From: Mytilus trossulus
Taxonomy: Eukaryota; Mollusca; Bivalvia; Mytilida; Mytilidae
Direction of reading: 5' to 3'
Assembly: GCF_036588685.1 (NCBI RefSeq)
Contig: NC_086386.1
Span: 36,181,383-36,245,382, forward strand
Length of the DNA: 64,000 nt
Part shown: in pieces, positions 1 to 16,653 of the stretch
Position numbering within the stretch: position 1 is the stretch's first letter
Layout: each line of letters starts with the position of its first letter
Made by a program: the position numbers and the translations under genes
Notes under the pieces: generated by a model
Database searches by the model: none
Told to the model about the DNA's origin: nothing
The model's input: the letters and a program-made list of their open reading frames with translations, nothing else

Positions 1-677
1 ACGCATTCTACAGAACAAAATTATCTCATTAGGTATATTTATTTTTTATATATCAATATGACTGTTTCATGAAACCGAATACAACTTAAAGATCGACAAT
101 ACATAGTTTTCCACAAATGCCACCAAATTATAGTATAACTTTAGCTATTTGAACATATAAAATATTTAATGTCTGAAAAGGTGAATTTGTGACAATAAAT
201 GACAAAACTTGCTTATGAAACTGCAAATTGCTGTTTAGATTTTAACTGTTGTTGATAAGGACGAAAAGATAAATTATGAAAAAAAATTAAAAAATATAAT
301 ATAACAAAGCGTTACACAGACAACTTTGAACTATTCAATGTGACCCCAACTGTACTTACCACTGATTTTCTTTTCGTTACTCCCTAATATCATATAATCA
401 TTCCATTTTGAAAAATGTTTGCATTTGGATGTGTTTTCAATATTTTTCCTAATTTCCAAATTTTGTTTTTGTCCCAAAATGCTAAATCAGCTTCCACGAA
501 TAGCAACATGAGTTTTTTCAGAAGTCTTTTCAACTTCACACACGACTGGCTAAATAAACGTTTGATAATTTTGATAAAGAAAATAAAATGACTGTATTAC
601 AGGATGGAATATGGTTGCAGTTCAATAAAGAGTTGATTAATCAAAATACCGTACAACTTGCTTATTTACCAAACAAA

Positions 678-902
678 TACTGTAAACCAACTTATTTTCG
701 CGGATACTTTATTTCGCGTTTTTCTTTATCTAATTTTTTCTAACGGCTTTTTAATTTCGCGATTGTCTAATTTACTTGATGTAGTTAGATAAGTATAGAT
801 CCAAGATTAATATATATTCGAGACGATTTATTTTCGCGTTATTTTTCTACTCGCGAAAGTCGCGAAAATAGATCGCTCGCGAAAATGAGTTTGTTTACAG
901 TA
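678..902. mobile_element. MITE-like element with TACTGTAAAC inverted ends, rich in TTTTCGCG
   Basis: The left end TACTGTAAACCAACTTATTT and the right end, read on the other strand, TACTGTAAACAAACTCATTT, form imperfect inverted repeats that continue into TTCGCG on both sides. The 225-bp interior has many TCGCGAAA or TTTCGCG words and no ORF. This fits a non-autonomous DNA transposon. Confidence 0.7.
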
Positions 903-1440
903 TTGCAAAGTCACGAAATAGCTATAATGTAAACGTAATCAGAGCGAGCAGTTTTTTGTTTTTTTTAATAAGAGCTCACAAATTTCCATGCTGAACCATC
1001 ATTGTCATTGTCATTTACTGTCAACATATATTTGTTCCACCTAACAGAGGTTCCCCTGTAAACTTTGTTAAAACAATGCCATAATACCTATTCCTGTTAG
1101 AACAAATATTCTATACTATTTATTCCGTTAGGAACATGTACTGTAATATTTATTCCTGTGGAAATAATATTCCAGAATATTTTTTCCTTTTGAAACTTAT
1201 ATTATGAAGGAACTTATATTCCGTGACAAAACAACATCGCCTTATTTTTACAAAAAAAAGTCAGTAATCTTAAAAAAAAACAAGATGCGAGCATTTGTCT
1301 TGTTTAATACCTTGTCTTTGTCTTGTTTAGTACAGTGATTCATAGTTGCTAACATATAGAACGGATTTGGTCTCTAGTGAAGAGTTGTCTCATTGGCAAC
1401 CATGTCATATCTAATATTCATACGTTTTCATATAACATAC

Positions 1441-7689
<6,249 letters not shown>

Positions 7690-7690
<1 letters not shown>

Positions 7691-7890
7691 AACTAAAAAG
7701 AGAAAGAAAAAAGACCAAAAGACAAACGACAGTACACATAATACAACATAAAATACTAAAGACCGAGCAACACGAACTGTACCAAAAACTAAGGGTGATC
7801 TCATGTGCCCTTGTACCTGTAGGATGAGCAAATTCTGCTCCACATGTTGGACCCGTTGTGGTGCTCTTGTAAGTACAAACCCGGTAATAA
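7690..7890 (-). repeat. Repeat C, reverse copy
   Basis: Contains GACCAAAAGACAAACGACAG and ACATAATACAACATAAAATA. These are the reverse complement of the words shared by the forward copies at 13045, 17195 and 31645. The 99-codon open frame over it is an artefact. Confidence 0.7.
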
Positions 7891-8045
7891 TTCTAATAAG
7901 ATGAGTCAAATTCGGATAAAAAGAAACGGGTGTGTGGTTAAGTCAATTGTAACATATTATCTGTCGTCATCTGTGAATCCGGTATTCCATAATGATCAAC
8001 TAACTTGTGAAGGCGTCTGTTAATTTAACGAATGAATTATTTCAA

Positions 8046-8245
8046 CTTTACCATTTGGAACTCGTGGTTGAATTGCTCCTTGTGAGCAGCATCCAGTTAT
8101 CAAGGAAATCGTGATAGGGAATACAAAGCCTGAAATATCGTATCAACTTGGAGATATAGTCTCCGTATGCATGCACTGCTGGAATGTTGCTACATAGAAA
8201 TGAAATGTCCACATTGAGAAGCTGAAATTGTCTAGTTTTTCTACC
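8046..8245 (+). repeat. Repeat F fragment
   Basis: Shares a roughly 75 percent identical stretch with 15055-15195: GAACTCGTGGTTGAATTGCT here against GAACCCTTGGTTCAATAGCT there. A second matching block runs from CTTGGAGA to GCTGG(AATG)TTGC. Probably pieces of an old retroelement; the source protein is not recognised. Confidence 0.55.
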
Positions 8246-8424
8246 GAATCAAATTGTCGATTTCTAGATGTAAGCCAAGATATATACTAGTATATGGTAG
8301 AATAAATCCTTAATCTCAAGTTAAATGTGATAGATGCGTTTCAAATTGTCACTAAACTTGTTTAGTGTGAGAACGTTACATCATATATAATTCTTTTAAA
8401 TGGTAGATTAAATAATTGTCAAAG

Positions 8425-8730
8425 GTACCAGGATTATAATTTAGTACGCCAGACGCGCGTTTCGTCAAAACAAGACTCATCAGTGACGCTCATATCAAAA
8501 TATTTATAAAGCCAAACAAGTACGAAGAAGAAAGAGCATTGAGGATCCAAAATTCCAAAAAGTTGTGCCAAAATTAATGCAGAGACGAACTCAATGTTAG
8601 GTGCGGCATTACTAGTTCCTCGGGGATAGTAATGCCCTTTACCGTCATGCGAAGTGATGGTACTAGTGAAGAAAAAATAGATGAAAAACATATATAATAT
8701 ACAGTCACGAATGACAACCACTAAATTACT
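8425..8730. repeat. Possible dispersed repeat
   Basis: Contains GTACGCCAGACGCGCGTTTC and GACTCATCAGTGACGCTCAT, which I recall as a common repeat in mussel DNA. Only one copy lies in this window, so its repeat status cannot be shown from the sequence here. Confidence 0.4.
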
Positions 8731-8954
8731 AAGTTATAACTCAAACCAGCCACATACAGATTATGGCAATGTTAAACAATTTGCTGTCGTCGTCACACAA
8801 CCCATAAACATAGAGCAGTGGTGTAACAGTAGAACATAAGAATAAACTACAACCAGAAAGTGCAACAAATACAAATACTAGTAAGGTATGGTATGCATGA
8901 TTGGTAATTAGTGAACTCCACATAATACCAATGGATGTAGAAACTAACTATATG

Positions 8955-9215
8955 TTTTCGACGTCTTTTAATAATGAACAAAACCCATAACGCATAAATT
9001 ATAGGGATCTATAATAAATAGTTCCCGAAAAGACAAATTTTAAACAATTCAAACGATTAAACTAATATAGCCTGGTTTTACCTGTACGAAAAACAAATAT
9101 TTTAAACAGCAACAAACGACAACCACTGAATTACAGGCCCCTGACTTGGGATAGGATAAGCATACACAGAATAGCCCCTCCTAAACATGGAACAGTGGTA
9201 CAACAGTTCCACTTA
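8955..9215 (-). repeat. Repeat A, subtype 2, internal and left part
   Basis: Contains ACGACAACCACTGAATTACA and CCCCTGACTTGGGATAGGAT, the reverse complement of the left part of the long copy at 62800-63108. A more decayed piece with GACAACCACTAAATTACTAA lies at 8715-8850. The family is therefore at least about 300 bp long. Confidence 0.65.
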
Positions 9216-9219
9216 ATTA

Positions 9220-11290
9220 AAAGCCTTAATTTATATATCTTAATTAAAAGAACAGTGTAACATGTGTATCTAAATGTGTAAAAATATGTTTATATGTATA
9301 TAGTATATCTTAAAAGTCTCTCATAAATCTTTTTAAGATTGGTACATGCAATGCAAATGTTTTAATGTTTTAAATCTATGTATGTGAATCTCATTTTATG
9401 TTTGTATGTGGTGAGACTATAATAAAATATTGAATCTGAATCTGTATCTTTTATTTCGTTTAATTGGGTATAAGAAGAAGAAACTTTAACCAGAAATTGT
9501 AACATATAATATGAGATGATGAGGTATGATTGCCAATTAACTCTCCACAAAAGACGTTAACGTTAATTAGTGTTAAATTTTGAAAAAAAATGATTTGATT
9601 GATAGTGTCAAAAAATATCCCCCCCCCCCTTTTTTGAAAATTTCAATGGTTTCTCCCTTAAAATAAAACAGTCTCTTTGTTGTTGTAGTTTTAATCAAGT
9701 ACAAATGTACCTCAATAACTTCAACCTTGTGCAATTACATAATTTAACATTATTTCAAGTACAAATGTCAACATTTAAGATTAAGAGAGGGAAGATACAA
9801 TACCAGTGACGTATGATGATGAATAATTTTGTTATTTGCGTTTTGCAAGTATATATGATGATAAAAAATAGATCTAAAGCTGAAATTTAAATGATACGTT
9901 TTTGATGAAATTTGTAAGATTTAGACAAAAGACATGATGTCACAGCGGTAGTGCCACACATATTGTATATACTTCTTGCATCTCGTAATTATCGATTTCT
10001 GCCTACAGTCAAACCTGCCTAAGAGATCACCTGTATTAAACAAAAACCATTAATTTTAAATCACTCTGTAGTCCATTTCATATTGATTAATACTGTACCA
10101 CCTGTCTTTTAAGAGACCACGTTTTGTTATCCCCCTAAAGTCACTTTCTGTCAGTATATTTCATTAATCTTCTTAACGTGAGATCATTCAAATCTATCCT
10201 TTGACAAGGAAAGTGGTAACCAAAATTACTTTATTATTTCAATTGGTCAGTATTTAAAAGTAACTAAATTTTTGACTGAGAAATTTACTTTCTACGGCGT
10301 CCGATTTCGTACGAAATTTGAAGATGCCGAGGACCAGTTACCGTCAGCACCGACATTGTTACACTCACTGAGATATCTAGATAAATTCTTTTAAATAATT
10401 TATTTATTGTTATTAAAAATTTACAATGTTTTTTTATAAAAAAAAATGTGTGGCAATGAAAGTTTAAGCAAGCGATAAGCAACAAATAATAAAAACAATA
10501 ACAAAATAAGAAAGCAGTATACGAAAAATTAATAAAAAAGAAACAAAAACATAAGTGATAAATTTACAATTTTACAATATTCTAAATTCATGTTACGATA
10601 AGACCTCTGTCCTCAGTTCTAATGACCTTTTAATAAAGAAGCTAATGATTCTAACATGTCTAAAGGAAGTGGGGTTTTATATATAAAATAATTTTTGATC
10701 ATCCAGGAAATGAAGAAAATGTGCATCATCTTATTGTTTATCAAAAGAAACACGAGTATAGAATTGATTTTTTCATTCTAAATAATATGAATTAATTGTG
10801 TACTTCATTCAGCCCTATGTCCAATATTAGAGATAATAACCATGTCAGGTGAGTGTAAAATTCAAAATACCGCAGATAAGATAAAAACTTGTATTCATTA
10901 TGTCATAAAAGCCCGAGGACTAACGAAAAGTGTTTTCATGATCATAATTCTAATAATTGGTAATATTTTGTAATCGGAAATGTTAATGTTTTGCATTTAT
11001 AAAAATGCTTCTTTGTCATGAAGGAAGACGGCATAGAATTGAAGTATATAAAACCGTAAGTAAATATTATACGAAAATGAAAGTGTTAATGTCGTTGTTG
11101 TGATCGGGTTTATACAGAAAGTGCACATTGTAATACATAGTTCATTCATTTCCACAAGATCGAGTTTGGAAATGGTAATTTCTAAGATATGTAATGTCAA
11201 TTATTATTTATTTGAAGTTCGATTTTATTTAAAAAAACCAAAATTAAACGGGACGGTTTAGTAGCTATGAAAACAAACGTATGTTACTAT
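9220..11290. other. Intergenic stretch without a gene
   Basis: AT-rich intergenic sequence. It holds a short Repeat A remnant (9499-9550), a C10 run at about 9620, and at 10005-10240 a decayed element starting ACAGTCAAACCTGCCTAAGA that resembles one end of the inverted-repeat element at 25271-25452. No coding exon could be supported. Confidence 0.5.
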
Positions 11291-11292
11291 GT

Positions 11293-11371
11293 AACCATGG
11301 TTTAATTTTTAAATTGTTATTTGGATGGAGAGTTGTCTCATTGGCACTCACACCACATCTTCCTATATCTA
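11293..11371 (+). repeat. Repeat A, subtype 1 fragment
   Basis: An intact right end of the family, with GTTATTTGGATGGAGAGTTG and CTCACACCACATCTTCCTAT. It is almost identical to the end of the copy at 5611-5868. Confidence 0.8.
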
Positions 11372-11728
11372 TGGAATTTTAACTTGCATTGATAAGAGTA
11401 TGTATTTTGCGATAGATCGCTTTGGTGATTTTATTTTTTATATGTGTTACATTGCTATACCAAGTTGGTTCAAATACAGGTGGATTAAGGGAGTAAGGGG
11501 GACGGATCCCCTTAGGGAGCTTCATATATATATGATAAATGCATAGACTTTTTACAAGTATCACTCTAATCAGTCATATGCCAGGGGACAGCTTTGAAAA
11601 CAAAATTGGATCCGCACCTGTCAATCTCTATTGAGATTCAGAGTTCGGACTTTTTTTATTGTTTGATTGTTTATCATATTGAAAATAAGGATTTTGTGTT
11701 CAGAATTTAGAACAATCAAGTTCTCATG

Positions 11729-11819
11729 GATGACTGTCTCTCTATTAGAAAACAGTCTGAACAAAGAATCCCAATTGCAGGGATTGTCAAATGTAATGAC
11801 GATGAGGTTCTAGAAGAGA
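11729..11819 (+). CDS. Possible orphan first coding exon
   Basis: An acceptor-like ttgtgttcag at 11702 is followed by a short leader, then an ATG reading MDDCLSIRKQSEQRIPIAGI and VKCNDDEVLEE, then a donor-like gtacgt. The residue mix looks like protein, unlike nearby open frames. No partner exon could be found before MFSD8 begins on the same strand. It may be a first exon, a pseudo-exon or chance. Confidence 0.25.
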
Positions 11820-13044
11820 GTACGTGCCAGTTTGAAAGATACCAATACATTTTTAAGATAAATATACTGATTTTTTTTTTAAATTTTACAAAAGTACAGA
11901 TAGGCGATTGAGTGCATATTTTATAGCTTGTCGAATCATGAAATGATAAAACATAATTCAGAACTATGACTAATATTGTAAAGGTCAGTTTAACACGTAA
12001 AAAACATACGACATTTGCATGCTATGACCACTCCTCCTGTACATTAAACTAGTTTCAAATTAAAATTGGTTACACAGAAGGAATACTTTTTTTTAAATCA
12101 TCTTATTCACGATTTTCGTTATAATATGTTGCCTGTGTGTTAAAGGGCTCAAAGATAGTTTTGTTTTTTTAGTGCAAATAAAATATAACCTTGTGACGCA
12201 AAATTGTCAAAACTAGAAGACGCCCGCGAAATCGCGGTACAATTGGGCAAGTGTATGAATAAAGAGTGTGGATACAGTAAAGATTTGGACACGGTTGATG
12301 CATTTAAATCTATTTCTTTAAAGTAAGGAAAAAAAGGAACATATATAATGCAAAAGACCCCATTCATCTCAATTGGAAAATACAAATATTAGGTACCATA
12401 AGAAAAGTGTGGCAAGTGAGATTTTCAGTAGATTTTTTTACCTTTTAACTCAGTGAGCGTATAAGCTACAGTTTGTACGTAGATTCCGTTTACATTAACG
12501 AAAGTGATCAAAATGAGTAACACCATGGGGAAAATCCCATCTTCTTACTTTCACCAGAGACATATAATATTATAGTCTCTGCTTTCACTTGGATTTCTGT
12601 GGTAAAAAAAAAAGATTGTGTCAAAGAAAAATTGAGGAAGTACAAAACACTACATTTATACGTTATATCGACCTTGTATGGTTTCAGAGGAGTTGTGGCT
12701 CAACGAACTCGGTCTCATCCTTTAGTATTATAGATTTGCGCAATCGCCAATCGCCAAATTGAATCTTTTTTTTGTTTTTCTAAAGAAATTTATCTATCTT
12801 TAAACAATTTTCAATTGAGAAGTGCGATATGTAAAATCAGAATCAGTGCTCAATGATAGTAGTTTGGTAGTATACTAATGAAAATGTGTTTGTTCTAAAA
12901 TATTTAGCAAACCATATTATCGAATGTCTAGATGTTATACGAAACAGTCAGGTAGTCATATGACAAAATCCACCCAATTTGTAAAACCACGTGTATTTCA
13001 TACTGAAATCAATGACTTATAAACTTCCGTAAAAGGAATTCCAC

Positions 13045-13240
13045 CAGTGGAGTTAAAGCGAGTAATCTCAGGCAAGTGACTAAATCCTAGTTCGTGTGGA
13101 GTAGTCTTTAATTTTCTATGTTGTGTTTTGTGTTCTATATGTATTGTTTGTCTTTTGGTCTTTTCTATCTAAGCCATGCCGTTGTTTGTTTATTTTCGAC
13201 ATGTGTATTTAAATGACCCTCTGGTATCTTTCGCCCCTCA
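13045..13240 (+). repeat. Repeat C copy
   Basis: Contains TTTTCTATGTTGTGTTTTGT, TGTTTGTCTTTTGGTCTTTT and CTCTGGTATCTTTCGCCCCT, the shared signature of this family. It ends exactly where the Gag-like segment begins. Confidence 0.75.
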
Positions 13241-14270
13241 ATGCGACCAAACATACACGGTAGATTGATAAATGTATTCGTAAAACTTAACCGAACGTTA
13301 CAGATTCAAACGTGGAGTATGTGGAGACAGAATCATTTCACAAATCAATATCCAGTGTGTGGTAAATGTGGACTTGCACATCATCGTTTCGAAATGTGTC
13401 TAGCTTACAACAAAAGATGTTTCTCGTGCGACAAATTCGGACATGTCGCAAGACAGTGTTTCACAGCTAGACCAAGTTTATTCGGTAAAGTTAGATATAC
13501 TAAATCAACAAGTTCGAAAGTGTCAAGTGAACAAAAAAATTCGACAAAAAACAACTTAGAGAAAATCGCCGTTTAATACAGTACTATTCAAACAAAAACA
13601 GTCTCAATTGCCATTCAGCAGTGTGCCCAATTCAGCTTTCATGAACTTTTTCGACCAGGCAGCCCCAATGAAAATCGAACTAAAACAAGCAAACATTCAA
13701 TTACAGAAAAACAAATCAGTGATTTCCGCAACATCAGAAAAGTGCACGAGAGAATATTAGAACTCTCACCTGCAAACTAGTGAAAAGTCAAAACCAACTA
13801 GATTCGACAGAGCAGTTGAAAGAATGTTTAGACAAAATCCCCAAACTAGAGAAAGAAAAGGAAGACAATGTAGCATGCACGAAAAAAATATCAGATCTTA
13901 ACAATTTCTTAATTCTAAAATGTGACTATCAAACTTATGAAATCGAAAATATTACTACTCAAAACCATGAACTTCGGAACAAATTTAAAATTCTAACGGA
14001 TCAATCTGCCAATATGGAAAATCAAATAAAGATATGTAGGACTCATCATATCAATCGTCACAATGCAAGTCAGTGTTCCGGAAATAGACGTATCCAAAAC
14101 CAAAGATCTTTCTATAGATAATTATCAATTTTTCAATACTTGCGAAACGCGAGGACGCGTTTCATTCGAGGAGGGAGAAATCTGTGAACGTGGAAAAAGT
14201 CGGACTAATTTATGTATTTCTTATTTCGGACATTTGGACTTGTTTCTTATATTATTTATAGTTACTGTTT
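13241..14270 (+). pseudogene. Decayed Gag-like segment with two CCHC zinc knuckles
   Basis: The first open piece (13241-13576) holds two zinc knuckles spaced CX2CX4HX4C: CGKCGLAHHRFEMC, then CFSCDKFGHVARQC. A basic Ser/Lys-rich tail follows. The second piece (about 13780-14121) is charged and coiled-coil-like, with KECLDKIPKLEKEKEDN. A third short piece at 14063-14272 is in another frame. Stops and frame changes separate the pieces, so this is a relic. Paired CCHC knuckles are typical of retroelement Gag proteins; no protease or reverse transcriptase was seen. The base mix is less AT-rich than its surroundings. Confidence 0.55.
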
Positions 14271-14289
14271 AATCTTTCAGACAATTTCA

Positions 14290-14790
14290 TTCTAATTCAA
14301 CAGACAATGTTCTTTGATTTGCCTTCTTAAAGATATTTCATGTATATCACTTTTTTAATCTAAAACTGAGAAAAACCATGCAAGGGATTGTGTTGATTTA
14401 TGTTACACAACTCAGTATTTCATTTCATAATTATTTTAATCCGTTAATTTCGTACATAGATAATTCTTTTCAATATCTATTTTATAAGTTCTTGTCCAGG
14501 ACTTATAATGTTTCGACTGAAGATAATTCTACAGTCGGAGTCAGCCTTTTGAACTGACATCACCCGTTCATTAAAGTGAAAATAAAATCTATACTGAAAG
14601 TCTTCGTTTGTATTCGCTCTACCAGTCTGTGAGTTAGTTCCGCCAGTGGATTTATCTTCAATAGGCAGGGGACCAGTCTTCGGTTACTGTCATTCGTTCC
14701 GACATCTTCGCCACGGTTTCAGCAACATACGGTTTCAAAGATTCCAGTAACAACAACGTTGTCACATTAAATAAAGGGAGATCATTTGAA
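14290..14790. other. Non-coding region after the Gag-like segment, possibly LTR-derived
   Basis: It is richer in G and C than its surroundings and contains AATAAAATC at about 14580, with short repeated phrases such as CCAGTCT and GTTCCGCCAG. A decayed LTR would fit its place beside the Gag relic, but no second LTR copy was found, so this is only a suggestion. Confidence 0.25.
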
Positions 14791-15054
14791 TAGTATATTT
14801 TACAGTTTCTATGGAAATAATGCCAAAGTAAGTTTTAAATTGCATATCAAAGCATAATGAGTTTAAGTCCTGGATATGAAATGTAAATAGAAACGAAATT
14901 ATAAAATAAAATTAATTTTAAAACACAGAGAATCAAAGTCTACAATATCAAAATTGAGAATTTTCAATTAAAGTCCAAAATAATAAACGAAGCTGCTTTT
15001 TCCACTGTCACACTACACCATGTCATCTAGTTTAGATAATTCTTTACGGTCAAC

Positions 15055-15195
15055 CAAATCATGGTGTCCCGGCGTACACTTTCGAAGGGATAACTTCAAC
15101 TTAGTTATTAGGAACCCTTGGTTCAATAGCTTCCTTTTAGGCAGAATCTTTCATAGAAAATTAACTTGGAGAGTATATTCCAGAAACTGTCGCTG
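15055..15195 (+). repeat. Repeat F fragment
   Basis: Related to 8046-8245 in two aligned blocks (GAACCCTTGGTTCAATAGCT, and CTTGGAGA to GCTGCCGGAATCTTGC). It has an 85-codon open frame, but with no splice or homology support I treat it as a retroelement remnant. Confidence 0.5.
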
Positions 15196-16600
15196 CCGGA
15201 ATCTTGCCTCTGTTAATTTACCCAAATTGTCTGTTGGTTATAAAGTTGTAAAGTTGGTTTGGAAAGCGATTTCTTGATAACTTGTCTTTGCTAATTATCA
15301 ATTTAGTTAAATTACCATCATACCATCATGACAAAAGGATATATAAGATGTGTGCCTCATTCATGTCAAGTAATTCATATGTTTAAATGAGAGTTACTTC
15401 CCCTTTACAATATGCATAATTATATATATATGCCGAAAATTACTTTTTTTCAAACCTAATGACTATTTAAATAGACAAGTTATACAATGATAACACACAT
15501 ATCTTATATACACAAAATAACGTACAATTTTAAAATGGTCAGAAAACAAATGAAGATAACAAAAAATGAAGATTGTCAATAAAATCTCCCTTTTTTCGTC
15601 ATGTGAATTTTGTAAAACAAATTTCAAAATATTTGTTTTTCTCATTACTGCGGAGTTCACAACTTATGATTATGTTTTCTTATTAATATTTCATTTTCAG
15701 ATGATTTGTGTTCTGATACATCTATATATGACTTTGAAATTTTAACAGGAAATGATTGCTGCTTTCGACTTGTCAACAAAGTGAAACGGTTCATCATATT
15801 GTCATCTCCTCAGTTTTGACACAATATATAAAATAGTCAGCTATAAAATGCCCCGGTAAGACTATGCAAACAAGCATGTTCAATAGAAAATGACTCAAAC
15901 TTAATAAAAAGACTTTTGAAATCATTGACTCATAACAGGATAATACGTATCGTGTGTAAATAAACTTCCGGTTCTATATTTGTTGGCGTTTGTTTTTGCT
16001 TGAGTTCAAAGTTTCTGTCGTTCCGTTTTTTAATCTTACTGTTGACGTTTTTCCCTCGGTTTAAGTTTGTAACCCGGATTTTTTCCCCGCTTAATCGGTT
16101 AATGACTATCAAACAGCGGTTTAACTACCTTTGCCGGTACAGGCTTTGAAATAGTAAACACTGAAGGATTCTTGGACAGTTGGACCCCCTCCCCTTTGGT
16201 CGGAAAAAAATTATTAGTTCCTTAGGAAAACAAACTTCACATAATTTTGACTTTCTTTGCTAAGCGAGACTTTTACTATTACGAACACGTCATCATGACT
16301 CTTTTTTTCTTTCTTTTTTTTCATCCATGTAGTATTTTTTCTTCTTCAGGTATATAATCGGAGATGACATAAGATTAACAGAAACACCAATTCCAAATGG
16401 TAACAAAACCAAGTAAGAATCAAATATAGCACAATTATATGTACATGTATGGCAACTCACACATAATGTGTATATGATAGATTAAAAATTGTATCAATTC
16501 ATTTATATCACTGTCATTTTATCTAAAATTTAATGTTTACCGTATGATATACATTGACATGTGATGTAGATGATAACATACATGAAAGGGACGATGGAAA

Positions 16601-16653
16601 ATGGGGGATGATGAAAAACAAGGATTATTGAAAACGTATCCTCCTGGATACAG
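16601..16653 (+). CDS. MFSD8: MFSD8 exon 1
   Basis: The ATG sits in a good context (A at -3, G at +4). It encodes [17 protein letters not shown] with an [DE]XXXL[LI] sorting signal, ending in CAG|gtaaag, phase 2. The join to exon 2 makes a Ser codon and keeps the frame open. The exon was inferred from phase and motif; the intron is 2.7 kb, so this is the least certain exon. Confidence 0.75.

Noticed and set aside
356..550. Minus-strand open stretch with donor-like gtaagtac, considered as exon 5 of the GH13 gene
   Set aside because: The translation is Lys/Leu-rich, ends in a stop before the donor and has no GH13 motif.
16351..16411. Exon-like piece with acceptor ttcttcag and donor gtaaga (YIIGDDIRLTETPIPNG)
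   Set aside because: Its phase would also fit MFSD8 exon 2, but it has no start codon. The piece at 16601 gives an ATG in good context and a lysosomal dileucine signal, so I preferred that one. It could still be an alternative exon.
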